DNA of 64,000 nt from Hydrogenophaga sp. (GCF_018780385.1 NZ_JADMJO010000003.1:620001-684000), one strand, 5' to 3'; positions 1-9,736 are shown, counted from the first letter of the stretch. Made by a program: numbers and translations. The notes: a model not told the origin generated them from the sequence alone.

Positions 1-3000
1 GGATGTCGCGCAGACCGCCCGGCCCCACGGTCCATTCGTAGGCCTGCAGGTCGCCACCGCCGGCCAGATCGACCTTGGCGCCAGCCTGCAGATTGACCAC
101 GCGGCCGCTGGTTCGAATGGACTTTTCGCCCAGTGCGGTCTGTTCGAGTTGACCCGCCGGCACCCGGTCGGCATCCACGTCATACACCCAGGTGCGGCCG
201 TTGAGCACCTTGCCGAAAGGCAGCACGGAGCCCGGCAGGGCAGACACCGCGGTGGTGCTACCGGCCGTCAGGGTCACCGTGTCGGTGGCCTGCAGGTCGA
301 TGCGCCCGAACGGCGCCCACAGGTTGCCGCCCTGGGTGATGTTGGCAGCCTGCACCGTGAGTGCGCCCAGGGCCGACATCGGTTGTACCGGCGCGTCGGT
401 GTTGCGGCTGAACGTGACATCGCGTCCGCTGGCCACCACCGTGTAGTCGCTGTAAGTGGTGGGAGACACCACCGCACCGCTGAAGCTCAGGTCGGCCGTG
501 GTGCGGAGTTCACCGATCGGGCGGGTGGTGCCCGCGCTCACACCCGCCAGCGCGATCTGCTCGGTGCCCTGCAGCTGCGCGCTCTGCATGCCTTCCAGGC
601 GCAGTTTGCCGGCGAGCTCGAGTTGTTGCGCCTGCAGCGTGAGCGTGCCGGTGCCCGTGATGGCGCCGCGGTTGCTCACGCGAGACGGGTCCTGGTTGCC
701 CACGCGCAGGGTTTCGGCCTGGATCGATGCATTGCCACCCTCGGTGCGGATCAGCGCCGCGTCGAGTGTGACTTCCCGCAACGCCTGGGCCGGGCCGGCA
801 CCCAGCGCCACGCCGTCCTTGATCTCGATCGCATCGCGGCTGACCAGGCGAATGCGGTCGAAACCGGCCGCCTCCAACGCTTGTGCGCCGAGCTTGACGC
901 GTTCCACATCCGCATTGGGCACGGCCGAATCGGCCGTCAAGCCGGTGGCCTGGGGGCCCACACTGGCTGCCAGACTCAGCGTGATGTCGGGTTGCGGCGG
1001 TTGGCCCAGCCCGGGCGCAACGTATTGGCTGAGCGTCAGGTCAAAGTCGCCGCCCCGCTGGCTGGCGCTGCCACCCGCGGCACGGATTTCCCCATCCAGC
1101 AATGCACCCTGCTCGACGAACATCTTCACCGTGCCGGCGTCACTGCCCACCGGGCGGCCCAGGCCACCAGCGTCGTTGGTCATACCCAGCACCACCGGTG
1201 CCGCGCCGGACACATCGATGCGCGATCCGGCCTGGGTGATCACATAGCCACTGCGGGCATTGAGTTCGACGATTCCGCCGTTCACCACCTGGCCTTGCGT
1301 AAGTCCCCGGTCATCGACCGTGGTGAGGGCCCGGCCCGCCACGTCGAGCACCGCAGAACTGCCCAGGTAGATCGCATTCACATTGGTCGCGCCGTTCACC
1401 TGTCCCTGCGTGCGATCCAGCGTGGCCGTGATGCTGCCGCCTGCGGCCTTCACCGTTCCCAGGATTTCGATCTTGTTGCGCGCTGCAAATGCAACGCTGC
1501 TCAGCGGATCGGTTTCGATGCGCGCGCCCTCGCCCACCACCACCTCGCCAGTGCCCCGTGCGCTTTGCTGAGCAGTGAGGGTGAGCTGGGTGGTCTGGCG
1601 CTGCAGGTCGTCGCGCCGCACCACGTTGGCGATCTGCTCGATCGGTGTCCCCGTGACCACCACAGGGTGGTTGCCCTGCAGTTCCAGGCTTTGCACGGTG
1701 GGTCGGATCACGGCGCCGGCCTCCACGCTGAGCCGATTCAACGCATTGAGATTGACCTGGGCAAAGCCACCGGTCTGAAAGAATCCTTCGTCCAGGTTGA
1801 GCACGCCGGCCGTGGCGTCCGGCGTGCCGCCGATGCGGATGTCGTTGCTGCCGAGGGTCAGCGTGCCGCCCTTCTCCGTGCCATGGGCGCGCAGATTGCG
1901 GTCCACGCCGTTCACCTCGAAACCCGACACGCCGATGTCGCCGCCGTCACCCAGCGCCAGTTCGCCTTGAGCATTCAGGCGGGCACCCCCGGTGACATCG
2001 AGCACGGCGCCCTGCCCCAGCGACACCACGCCGCGAGACACCACGTCGGTGCCACTGGTCTGCGACTCTGCAGACAGAGCGATGCGCCCACCGTTGATCA
2101 GCGCTGCACCCGTGCCTGGCGCCTGGCCCACCGACTCGTTGATCCACGCACCACGGGCCGAGAGTTGCACTCCGTCGGCGATGTTCACGCGGGGGTCCGC
2201 CAGATTGCCCGTCAGCGCGGGTGGCACGGTGGCCACGGTGTTGCGCGCGGCCAGACTGATGCGGCCACCGTCCGCGGCAATGTTGGCCGCCACGTCCACG
2301 CCACTGCCAATGATGGAGACGCGCCCGCCCGGCGCGGCGCGCAGCGCATCCCGCACCGCCACCGCCTGGTTGCTGAACACCTCGAGCTCCGCCACTTTGT
2401 CTTTGCCCAGCAGCTGCGCGTCCAGCGTCAGCATGGCGGCCAGCTCGGCGGGCAGCGCGTCCCCGAAGCCGAATCCGCCCGGCAATGACATGGTGGCGTT
2501 CGAGATGGAAACCGCCTGGTTGATCTTGTAGTCGCGTGTGCGCACCGCCAGATCCACCGCGTTCCGGTTGGACACCACGTCGTCGTAGCCCACCGTCAAC
2601 CGAGCCCCCTGGGGTTGGGTTCCCGAATCCCGCTGCAGTTCACCCACGGTCGTGCGGCCTTGCACGTCGGCCCGCATGTAGGTGCCGCCGATGCCGAACA
2701 CGCTCATGCTGCCGGCGTCCTTGCCCTCGACATAGCCCGGGTCGAAACGCATGTTCTCGCCCAGGTCGATCGTCTCCTTGACGTTCCAGCGGCCGTAATC
2801 GATGGTGTAACGCGTTGCGATGCCGGTGTAGCGCGTCTGGGCGTCCGCCTCGGCCAGATCCACATAGCCGCCCGCCGAGCTCAGCAAGGTGGACTTCACC
2901 AATGCCGAGTCGTACCGCACACGACCACCCGAGAGGTCCACCTGCACGCCGGATTCGATGATGGTGGCACCCTGTGAGGCGATGCTCACGCTGCCGCCAC

Positions 3001-4609
3001 TGGTGGAGCGCTCGGCCACCGTGCGCTCCATGCGTGCCTGGTAGCTCTCCAGGCTGTCCCTGGCGATCAGGGTCGATTCACCGGACTTGGCCTTCGCCAG
3101 GGCGCGCGCCACATCGACATAAGCCTTCTGGCCACGCAGCGGGCCGTTGCGGTTGATCGGGGAGTCCTTGAGTTCGTCGCCACGCAGCTCCACCTCCACC
3201 GTATTGCGGGCAGCAGACACCTGAACCTCTTCGACACCGGCCACGTCGATGCGCGCTCCGCTGGCAATGTGCACGCGCGCCTGGCTGGACACCGGGCTGT
3301 TGCCGGTGTAGAGCGAGTCCACCGAGCCCGGTGCATCCACCGCCGTGATGCTCACCTGACCCGACGGCGCCTTGATCAAGGCACCGCCCGCCATGCGAAT
3401 GTCCTGGCCCAGCACCTGGATCTGCGAACGCTTTTCAAGGCCGTCCGCCCGCGTGCCATCGACCGACCCGGTGGTGTCGGTGAGCTCGGGCAAGACCTGG
3501 GTCACGCTGCCGGCACCCATCACCACACGGCCGCCGCGCTGCGCGCCAGCGGGGTCCAGTGTTCCGGAGGTGCTGCTGATCGCACGGTCCTTGGCTTGCA
3601 GGTACACCGAACCATTGGCCACCACCGACGTGGTTGCGCTGGCAAGGCCCATCTGGTTGACGGCATAACCCACCATGGTCACGTTGCCCCTCGCGGCCGA
3701 GAGCTGGCCGAAGTTGCTCACATGGCCGAGCTTGTCGTCGCTGGCATTGGTGAGCGCAACCGCCTGGCCGTTCAACACGCCGTCCCGGATGCCGGTGTTG
3801 GTGGTGTCGAAATCGTTCAGGCTCGCAGGCGAATCGATCTCCACCAGCAGCCCGCGCACATTCGTGTCCTCGCCACCTGCGGCGGTCAGGTACACCTTGG
3901 AAGCGGCGGCTGCGATCACCTGCCCGTCGGGCGCCGTGACCTTGCCCCGGTTGATCACCGTGGGCGCGAGCAGCATCACACGCCCGAAATTGCCCGCCGT
4001 GATCTCGGCGCCTTCGAACACCTTGATGAATCCACCCGTGCCGACAAACTGGGGCGTGCGATCGCCTGGAAACAGGGACTCGTTGATGAAGCGGTCGGCG
4101 ATGTCCAGGCTGGACGCCGTGAAGCTGTTGAGGTTCACCTGCGAACCACCCATGAAGGCGATGCCGTTGGTGTTCACCATGATCACGTTGGCCTTCTGGC
4201 CGGCCGCCTGCGTGATGCTGCCCGCGATCACACTGGGGTTGATGTCCCAGATGCGGTTGAGGGTGGTGAAGCTGGCACCTGGCACGAACTGGTTGTTGAT
4301 CAGATCGTTGACCTGACCGAACTGCACCGTCTTGCCGGCACCCACGTTGAAGGTCTGCCAGTTGTGGATGGCCTTGTTGCCCACCTGGTTGACGAACGCC
4401 CGGTTGCCAATGACGCTGTACCCCGCATTCGCACCCTGGGGCACGGGCAGCTCGGCCAGTGCGGGCGCCGCCAGCAGCAAACTGCCCAGCAACACGCCGG
4501 CGCTGCGCGCGCCGCTGGCCGACTTGCCGCGCCCGCGCGCGCTCTCGGCGACGGGCACCAGCCCCCCCAGGCTCGGGCTGAAGACGAGGCGGTAGCGTTG
4601 ACGGTTCAT
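1..4609 (-). CDS. TpsA-type filamentous haemagglutinin-like exoprotein (partial, C-terminus beyond window)
   Basis: The frame is open from an ATG at 4609, preceded by AGGAG, to the left edge, giving at least 1536 residues. The N-terminus is an extended signal peptide of the type V pathway (about residues 1-29, with NRQRYRLVF and ARGRGK) followed by a hydrophobic core and a likely ALA cleavage site near residue 52. The next ~250 residues match a TPS domain: FNVGAG, an FTTLNRI block and NTNGI at 146-150, where the family usually has NPNGI. The rest is a long Gly/Val/Ser/Thr-rich region typical of a beta-helix. Such proteins cross the outer membrane through a TpsB partner, which is encoded immediately upstream with an 18-bp gap. 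The role is probably adhesion or surface structure; effector domains, if any, lie outside the window. Confidence 0.9.
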   Translation of the reverse strand, partial: MNRQRYRLVFSPSLGGLVPVAESARGRGKSASGARSAGVLLGSLLLAAPALAELPVPQGANAGYSVIGNRAFVNQVGNKAIHNWQTFNVGAGKTVQFGQVNDLINNQFVPGASFTTLNRIWDINPSVIAGSITQAAGQKANVIMVNTNGIAFMGGSQVNLNSFTASSLDIADRFINESLFPGDRTPQFVGTGGFIKVFEGAEITAGNFGRVMLLAPTVINRGKVTAPDGQVIAAAASKVYLTAAGGEDTNVRGLLVEIDSPASLNDFDTTNTGIRDGVLNGQAVALTNASDDKLGHVSNFGQLSAARGNVTMVGYAVNQMGLASATTSVVANGSVYLQAKDRAISSTSGTLDPAGAQRGGRVVMGAGSVTQVLPELTDTTGSVDGTRADGLEKRSQIQVLGQDIRMAGGALIKAPSGQVSITAVDAPGSVDSLYTGNSPVSSQARVHIASGARIDVAGVEEVQVSAARNTVEVELRGDELKDSPINRNGPLRGQKAYVDVARALAKAKSGESTLIARDSLESYQARMERTVAERSTSGGSVSIASQGATIIESGVQVDLSGGRVRYDSALVKSTLLSSAGGYVDLAEADAQTRYTGIATRYTIDYGRWNVKETIDLGENMRFDPGYVEGKDAGSMSVFGIGGTYMRADVQGRTTVGELQRDSGTQPQGARLTVGYDDVVSNRNAVDLAVRTRDYKINQAVSISNATMSLPGGFGFGDALPAELAAMLTLDAQLLGKDKVAELEVFSNQAVAVRDALRAAPGGRVSIIGSGVDVAANIAADGGRISLAARNTVATVPPALTGNLADPRVNIADGVQLSARGAWINESVGQAPGTGAALINGGRIALSAESQTSGTDVVSRGVVSLGQGAVLDVTGGARLNAQGELALGDGGDIGVSGFEVNGVDRNLRAHGTEKGGTLTLGSNDIRIGGTPDATAGVLNLDEGFFQTGGFAQVNLNALNRLSVEAGAVIRPTVQSLELQGNHPVVVTGTPIEQIANVVRRDDLQRQTTQLTLTAQQSARGTGEVVVGEGARIETDPLSSVAFAARNKIEILGTVKAAGGSITATLDRTQGQVNGATNVNAIYLGSSAVLDVAGRALTTVDDRGLTQGQVVNGGIVELNARSGYVITQAGSRIDVSGAAPVVLGMTNDAGGLGRPVGSDAGTVKMFVEQGALLDGEIRAAGGSASQRGGDFDLTLSQYVAPGLGQPPQPDITLSLAASVGPQATGLTADSAVPNADVERVKLGAQALEAAGFDRIRLVSRDAIEIKDGVALGAGPAQALREVTLDAALIRTEGGNASIQAETLRVGNQDPSRVSNRGAITGTGTLTLQAQQLELAGKLRLEGMQSAQLQGTEQIALAGVSAGTTRPIGELRTTADLSFSGAVVSPTTYSDYTVVASGRDVTFSRNTDAPVQPMSALGALTVQAANITQGGNLWAPFGRIDLQATDTVTLTAGSTTAVSALPGSVLPFGKVLNGRTWVYDVDADRVPAGQLEQTALGEKSIRTSGRVVNLQAGAKVDLAGGGDLQAYEWTVGPGGLRDI

Positions 4610-4628
4610 GGGGTTCTCCTGCGCTGCA

Positions 4629-6209
4629 TCACCACTCGTAGGCGACGCTGAAATGGAAGCGGTGGTCACCGCGGGCGGTGTTGCCCACGGCTTTGAGGGG
4701 GTACGCCCATTGCAGGGCGGCATCGAGACCGTTGAAGCCTTTGAGGCGCAAGCCCAGGCCCAGACTGGCCAGGGTGAAGCGGCTGGTGGCCGTGATGGGT
4801 TCGAGCACGCGCACGGTGCCCGCGTCCACAAAGGCAATGGCGTGCAGGTCGGTCACCGCTTCACCCAGTGAGGGGAAGCGGCCCTTGAAGTTGGGCGACT
4901 TGCCCTCCAGCGACACCGCCAGACCGGTCTCGCCCAACGCGGCCGACTCCAGGTAGCCACGCACCGTGTCCACACCGCCGATGGCGAACTGCTCGTTGGA
5001 GATGAGCGGCTGCCCGGCCACTTGCCAGGTGGTTCGCACTGCCACGCCGTAGTTGTTGGTCAGCGTGCGTTCCTGCGAAGCATTGCCACGCAGGTAGGCA
5101 TAGGACGGCCGGCCCTTGAAGCGTTTGTCGGCAAATTCCTGCTCGTCGCTGCCCAGGCCCTGCACGTTGAAGTTGAACGAAATACCCAGGCGCGAAGTGC
5201 GCTGCTCGGCGAGCCAGGTGCTGTCCCAGCCGACGGTGAATGGCGTGTACTTGATCGGCGTGTTGAAGCCACCGCTGCCGATGAGGTTGACCGACTGGTC
5301 GAAGTCCTTGACGTCCACGCCGAACGAAGCGCTGTGGAAGAACGAATCGCTGCCCGGCAAGGGCACGATGTAGCGCGCGCCCAGGATGGTGCCGCGGCCG
5401 ACCACGTTGAGCGTGCCCACGGCCGACACGTCGGAGTCGGACTTGACGCCATAGAGCGCGAGAAACTCACCCCCCGCCAGCGGAATGGTGTAGTTGACCG
5501 AAAACACCTGGCTCTCGCTGGGGTTGCTGGGCGCGGTTTGCAGGCTCAGGCCAATGCTGTGTTGTTTGCCCCAGAGGTTGTCGTAGCGCACGCTGGCGTT
5601 GAGCCGGGTGCGCGACGTGTCGGGGCTGTAACGGTCGTTCAGCTCCACACTGCCATGCAGCGGCAGCTTGTCCTGCACCTTCAGGTCCACCTCCACCGTG
5701 CCGGGTGTCTTGCCCGGGCGCAGCACGGGCGTGACGCGCCGGTCGGCGTTGCGGTTGAGCGCGGTCAACTCGGTCTGCATGTCTTGAAAGTTGGGCACAT
5801 TGCCCTCGGCCAGCTCGGGCGCACCGGCGCGGATGGCGCCCTGGTCGAAGTAGCGCGACTCCACCACCCGCAGGCGGTCCACCGGCGCTTCGGTCACGGC
5901 CAGGCGCACCACGCCTTCGTTCACCCGCTGCTGCGGAATCGTCACCAGCACGGTGAGGTAGCCCACACCGTGGTAGGCCTTCTCCAGCGCCTCGCGCGCT
6001 TTCTCCACGTCGGCCAGGCTCTTCTTTTCGCCAAGATGGGGATAGACCGCCTTCTCCACCGCCAGCGCGGGAATCAGCGTGGTGCCTTCCACGCGGTATT
6101 CGAAGATGTCGAACTGCGTCTCCTGGGCGTGTGCACCACAACCCACACACACCAGCAGCGCCACCACCCAACGCGACACACACCCATCCATTGCAAAGCG
6201 CTTCATCAT
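4629..6209 (-). CDS. TpsB outer-membrane transporter, ShlB/FhaC/HecB family
   Basis: About 526 residues from the chosen start. A signal peptide (ending GCGAHAQ) is followed by a POTRA-like region (about residues 25-200 of the mature part) and a beta-barrel with the conserved VRGY motif (GVDTVRGYLES), ending in an aromatic residue (AYEW). The family inserts in the outer membrane and exports TpsA partners; the tpsA gene follows directly. A longer reading frame reaches a GTG at 6263, but that codon lies inside a rho-independent terminator hairpin (6260-6283). I therefore chose the tandem ATG codons at 6209/6206, which sit right before a normal signal peptide. The gap to that terminator is short, so transcription may depend on read-through. 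Confidence 0.92.
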   Translation of the reverse strand: MMKRFAMDGCVSRWVVALLVCVGCGAHAQETQFDIFEYRVEGTTLIPALAVEKAVYPHLGEKKSLADVEKAREALEKAYHGVGYLTVLVTIPQQRVNEGVVRLAVTEAPVDRLRVVESRYFDQGAIRAGAPELAEGNVPNFQDMQTELTALNRNADRRVTPVLRPGKTPGTVEVDLKVQDKLPLHGSVELNDRYSPDTSRTRLNASVRYDNLWGKQHSIGLSLQTAPSNPSESQVFSVNYTIPLAGGEFLALYGVKSDSDVSAVGTLNVVGRGTILGARYIVPLPGSDSFFHSASFGVDVKDFDQSVNLIGSGGFNTPIKYTPFTVGWDSTWLAEQRTSRLGISFNFNVQGLGSDEQEFADKRFKGRPSYAYLRGNASQERTLTNNYGVAVRTTWQVAGQPLISNEQFAIGGVDTVRGYLESAALGETGLAVSLEGKSPNFKGRFPSLGEAVTDLHAIAFVDAGTVRVLEPITATSRFTLASLGLGLRLKGFNGLDAALQWAYPLKAVGNTARGDHRFHFSVAYEW

Positions 6210-6248
6210 TTCAAGAGGTCTCGCCACAGCCACACACAGGGCTTCATG

Positions 6249-6283
6249 AAAACGAAAAACCACCCCCTGTTGAAAGGGGGTGG
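6249..6283 (-). terminator. Rho-independent terminator downstream of the 6337-7812 gene
   Basis: Read on the minus strand, an 8-bp perfect stem CCACCCCC / GGGGGTGG (6276-6283 with 6260-6267) with an 8-nt loop is followed by TTTTTCGTTTT. This is a classic intrinsic terminator. It ends the PEP-CTERM / PstS-like transcript just before tpsB. Confidence 0.85.
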
Positions 6284-6336
6284 ATGGACGAAGATCCCAA
6301 CCCGGCTGGCCCCTGCCAGTCCGGGTGTGACGGTCA

Positions 6337-7812
6337 TTACTCGGCCAGAACCTGCGGTGCGCAGAAGTTGCCGTTGCGCGTGCCCTTGTGCACTTGCGTC
6401 GGGAAGGCGGCGAAGGTCGAACCCAGAGCCGGGTTGTTGGCCTGGAAGATGCCGCGGGTGTTCAGGGCGGTCGGGTCGGAGAAGGTGTCCTTCAGCTTCG
6501 TGAAGAAGGTGTTGAAGGCCGAACCGTTGGGCCACAGCATCTGCAGCTCAGGCGACACGGGGTACTGGCCACGGATCGTGCTGATGCGCTGGTTGGCATC
6601 CTGAACCCAACCGTCGGCTGCACCACCACTGGCCACGTCTTCGGCGCTACCGACGGCGGTCTGGTAGGCGTTCGGCGACACGCCGTCGATCTTGATGTAC
6701 TTCCAGCCAGCAGCTGGTGCGTTCTCCAGCGAGATCCAGCCGATGGCGTACTTGCCCAGGGCCGCATCGGCCACGTTGTTCGGGTTGTTGCCAGCGTTGC
6801 GACGGATCACGCAGTTGCGTGCGTCGCCCGTGCCGGAGCCTTCGAACAGGGCGAAGGCGCCACCGAAGTCGTCGTAGTTGCCGGTGACGGCGTTGGCTGG
6901 TGAGGCAAACACCACAGCTGTTGGGTTCGCCAGATCAACCCGCTTGGGTGCAACGAAGCCGTTGGTCGGGTTCGCCGAGGCGCAGGGGTTGTTCAGGAAG
7001 AACGCGTTCGACACGGCCTGGGTGCCCGAGGTTTCCACGCGGCGGCACAGGTTGACCGGGTTGGCATCGCCGGTGAGGGCGCCGTTGTTCACGTAGGCAA
7101 AATTGTTGCCGTCGATGATGGCGGTGTACTCTTCCTTGGTGATGCTGGGCTGCGCCGCGCCGGGGGTGTAGTCACCCACGACCACGGTGCTGGCCAGGCG
7201 ACCTTCGGTCTTCTGCTTGGTCTGCATGGCCTTGTACAGCTCTTCGCTCACCATCACGCCAAAACCCTGGCCGGCAAAACCGCCGAAAGCCTGGGTGGAG
7301 CCCAAAGGGGGCACGGGAATGCTCAGGGCGCCGGTGCTGGCCGAACCGACCCACACGTTGGTGTCCACATCGGTCAGGCCGGCATTGGGCTTGATCGGGG
7401 TGGTCGTGTCCAGCGTGCAGTCGGTCGCGTTGCAGCTGTTGATGTTGGCCCAGCGCAGCAGGTTGGTCTGGCTGATGACGGGACCCACGCCGGCAAAGGA
7501 GCCGTCGGTGTCGCGCTTGACCAGGGCAAACGGGCCAGCGAACTGGGCACCCGCCACACCACTGGTGGTGCAGACGAACACGCGGCCGTCGGACGTGCCG
7601 CCACCGATGGTGAGGGTGCGCACGTTGGCGGCGCCACCGGTGCACAGCTTGGCCATCACGGCGGTGAGGGAACCGGTCAGGGCGGAAGCGCCCGACATGA
7701 ACATGGTGTTGGCCACGGGCACGCCGAACTGCGACAGCAGGCTGGCCGAAGCGGGCGCGGAAGCCAGGGCGGCGACGGCGGCCACGGCAAAGGAGATGTT
7801 GCTGAGTTTCAT
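6337..7812 (-). CDS. Exported protein, divergent PstS-like / periplasmic-binding-protein fold (inferred)
   Basis: 491 residues with a clear Sec signal peptide (cleavage near PASAS, residue ~24). I do not recognise a named family, but three stretches recall phosphate-binding PstS proteins: an N-terminal SGASALTGSL block, TKEEYTAIIDG (compare the PstS pattern LTKEE...I..G), and YAIGWISLE followed by KIDGVSPN (compare AIGYVS... and DGVAPT). Several Cys pairs suggest disulphides in the periplasm or outside the cell. It follows a PEP-CTERM gene after 39 bp, and the two share nearly the same initiation region (TGGAAT, CAC, then ATGAAACTCA), so they are probably co-transcribed. Secretion as a cell-surface binding protein is possible; the ligand is unknown. 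Confidence 0.6.
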   Translation of the reverse strand: MKLSNISFAVAAVAALASAPASASLLSQFGVPVANTMFMSGASALTGSLTAVMAKLCTGGAANVRTLTIGGGTSDGRVFVCTTSGVAGAQFAGPFALVKRDTDGSFAGVGPVISQTNLLRWANINSCNATDCTLDTTTPIKPNAGLTDVDTNVWVGSASTGALSIPVPPLGSTQAFGGFAGQGFGVMVSEELYKAMQTKQKTEGRLASTVVVGDYTPGAAQPSITKEEYTAIIDGNNFAYVNNGALTGDANPVNLCRRVETSGTQAVSNAFFLNNPCASANPTNGFVAPKRVDLANPTAVVFASPANAVTGNYDDFGGAFALFEGSGTGDARNCVIRRNAGNNPNNVADAALGKYAIGWISLENAPAAGWKYIKIDGVSPNAYQTAVGSAEDVASGGAADGWVQDANQRISTIRGQYPVSPELQMLWPNGSAFNTFFTKLKDTFSDPTALNTRGIFQANNPALGSTFAAFPTQVHKGTRNGNFCAPQVLAE

Positions 7813-7851
7813 GGTGGTGAATTCCAGTAGATGAAAGGAGATGCGTCCGGC

Positions 7852-8727
7852 TCAGGCCTGGCGGCGGCGGCGGGCGATGGTGCCCATGAGGCCCAGACCG
7901 GCCAGCAGCAGGGCGTAGGTCTCGGGTTCCGGCACCGGAGCGGCGGACGAATAGATCAGCTGGTTCTGCAGCGTGTCGAACGACCAGCTGCCGGCGTACT
8001 TGGTCACGGTGGCGGCGTTGGCGGCGGTCGAGCTGGTGTTGGACAGGTAGAAGAAGTTCAGCGGGTTGGAGGCGGAGCCAGGGCTGGTGAAGGACACGGC
8101 ACCCTTCCAGTTGTCACCACTGCCGTTCTGGAAGCTCACGTTCGTTGCGTCACCGGCGTCGTACATGTTGGCGCCCGCAGCGGCAGAGCCGTGCGTGCTG
8201 TTGGTGGCATCGGCATTGGCGGCGGTCGTGTACGCGTCAACGTTGTCCATGGCAAATACTTGGCCATTCGATGCTGTAAGCGAAGCGGCAGACGAGGTCG
8301 AAAGGTAACGATTGGCACCTGCACCAGCAAAGCTCAGCGGGAAGCCATCCATGGCCTTGACGTCGAACACCAGGTCGGAAGCCGAAGCCACGGCCGGCGT
8401 TTCGAACATGTTGAAGATGCCGCCGTAGTTGATGGCTTGCACCTGAGCGGCCAGGCCGGTCAGGGTCGTGCTCAGGTCGGTGAAGCTGCCGGCACCGTCC
8501 AGGTCCCACACCAGCTTGATGCCCAGGGCCGAAGGGGCCACGGCAGCGTAGAACTGGTCCAAGCGCAGGCCCAGGTCGACCGTGAAGGAGGCAGAGCTGG
8601 CGGCGCTGTAGAAGCTGCCAAAAAGGTCGCCAGAGGTAGCGGTGTTGTCGTTGCTGTCGGCGATCGCTGCGTTAGCAGCGCCGGAAGCGGCCATCATGGC
8701 GGCCAGGGCGATGAATTTGAGTTTCAT
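7852..8727 (-). CDS. PEP-CTERM sorting domain protein
   Basis: About 291 residues. The start is taken at the ATG at 8727 (MKLKFIALAAMMAASG), which gives a normal signal peptide ending near GAANA; a longer frame adds ten residues with no signal character. The C-terminus is a textbook PEP-CTERM signal: VPEPETYALLLAGLGLMG followed by an Arg cluster (IARRRRQA). The middle is Ser/Ala/Asn-rich with no recognised domain. By family knowledge the protein is exported by Sec, anchored by the C-terminal helix and then processed by an exosortase; xrtB is at 25559. It is probably the first gene of a short transcript with the PstS-like gene. Confidence 0.9.
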   Translation of the reverse strand: MKLKFIALAAMMAASGAANAAIADSNDNTATSGDLFGSFYSAASSASFTVDLGLRLDQFYAAVAPSALGIKLVWDLDGAGSFTDLSTTLTGLAAQVQAINYGGIFNMFETPAVASASDLVFDVKAMDGFPLSFAGAGANRYLSTSSAASLTASNGQVFAMDNVDAYTTAANADATNSTHGSAAAGANMYDAGDATNVSFQNGSGDNWKGAVSFTSPGSASNPLNFFYLSNTSSTAANAATVTKYAGSWSFDTLQNQLIYSSAAPVPEPETYALLLAGLGLMGTIARRRRQA

Positions 8728-8947
8728 GAGTGATTCCAATCTGAAGTGAAGTAACAAGGAAGGGGGGAACTTTTCGCCGGTTGCAGCTCCAAGCCATCGG
8801 CTGCACAGAAGGAACTGTAGAAATCCAACGTTGCACCGCGTTGGGGCAGTTCCCGGGTCCGCGTAGTCCGTTCAGGTAGTGAAATCCGTCACGAAACGGA
8901 TTCGGGCCCTGCGCCCTTCCCCCTGCTTGCTTCCTTGCTTCCTCGCC
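8728..8947. other. Intergenic region with inverted repeats
   Basis: 220 bp between the end of epsA and the PEP-CTERM gene start, so it should hold the promoter of the latter. Two inverted repeats are visible: a 7-bp stem AATCCGT / ACGGATT (8883-8889 with 8896-8902), which may end the secretion operon although no T-run follows, and a wider CAGTTCC / GGAACTG-type pair. No Pho-box-like site was seen here. Confidence 0.35.
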
Positions 8948-9736
8948 TCAGTTCAGATCGCTGTGCGCCATCAGGCGCAGCGTGGCGCTCTTGCCCACCG
9001 CTTGGGCGCGGTTGTTCACGTTGAGCTTGCGCATCACCTTCTGCAGGTGGTTCTTCACCGTGGGTGGGCTGATGCCCAGGATCTGGCCGATCTCCATGTT
9101 GGTCTTGCCGTTCTTCACCCAGTGCAACACCTGAATCTCGCGCTTGGACAACAGGGTGACCGGCGTCATGTCGGCGCAGCTGCCGCCGCTCTCGCGCATG
9201 CGCATGCGGTGCAAGGCCAGGTGCAGGTGGGGCATGAGCAACTCCAGCAGGTAGGCATCGCGCTGGTTGGGCACGTGGTCCATGCCGGCGAACACGAAGA
9301 AGCTGCCGTGTTCACCCTGCAACTCGCGCACGCCGTGCACCGCCACATGGTTGAAGCCGCAGTGCTTGAGCTCGCTGATGAGCTGGCGCCGGCCGACCTG
9401 GTCACCCCCTTCGCTGCTGAGCAGGCGCGGCATGCGTCCACCGCGGATCCAGTCGTCCACCAGACGCGGCAACAGGCCATCGGTGGCATCGGTCACCTGG
9501 GCCTCGATGCGTTCACTGGTGACGCCGTTGGAGAACGACTCCACCCGGAACCGCATGCGCTCGATGTCGCCGTGGGCACACCACAGGGCTTCGTGTGCGA
9601 TGAAGCCCTGCAGCGCCCCCTGGGCCCACAGAAAGAATTGCGAACGGGTCTGGACTTCCAGCGCCCGCTCCATGGTCATGAGCAAGTGCTCCAGATCGCT
9701 GGCGTTCAGTCGAACAAACGATGAGGTGGTGTTCAT
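8948..9736 (-). CDS. epsA: LuxR-family transcriptional regulator EpsA (XrtB/PEP-CTERM-associated)
   Basis: About 262 residues. The N-terminal ~190 residues form a sensor-like region without a receiver Asp. The C-terminus is a LuxR/GerE helix-turn-helix (LLSKREIQVLHWVKNGKTN, then ILGISPPTVKNHLQKVMRKL). This architecture matches EpsA regulators found with exosortase B loci. The ATG at 9736 overlaps the stop of the preceding pseudopilin gene as ATGA and has AGGA upstream; a longer frame to 9805 overlaps that gene heavily and is not needed. It is the last gene of the secretion operon, so the regulator is made together with the machine. Targets are probably the EPS and PEP-CTERM genes (inference). 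Confidence 0.85.
   Translation of the reverse strand: MNTTSSFVRLNASDLEHLLMTMERALEVQTRSQFFLWAQGALQGFIAHEALWCAHGDIERMRFRVESFSNGVTSERIEAQVTDATDGLLPRLVDDWIRGGRMPRLLSSEGGDQVGRRQLISELKHCGFNHVAVHGVRELQGEHGSFFVFAGMDHVPNQRDAYLLELLMPHLHLALHRMRMRESGGSCADMTPVTLLSKREIQVLHWVKNGKTNMEIGQILGISPPTVKNHLQKVMRKLNVNNRAQAVGKSATLRLMAHSDLN

Noticed and set aside
149-2488. Long plus-strand open frame opposite TpsA (similar ones at 3269-4651, 5022-6503, 47406-50450 and 15543-17885)
   Set aside because: Antisense shadows created by GC-rich codon bias; the proteins are rich in His/Arg/Gln with no domain, while the opposite strand has clear domains.
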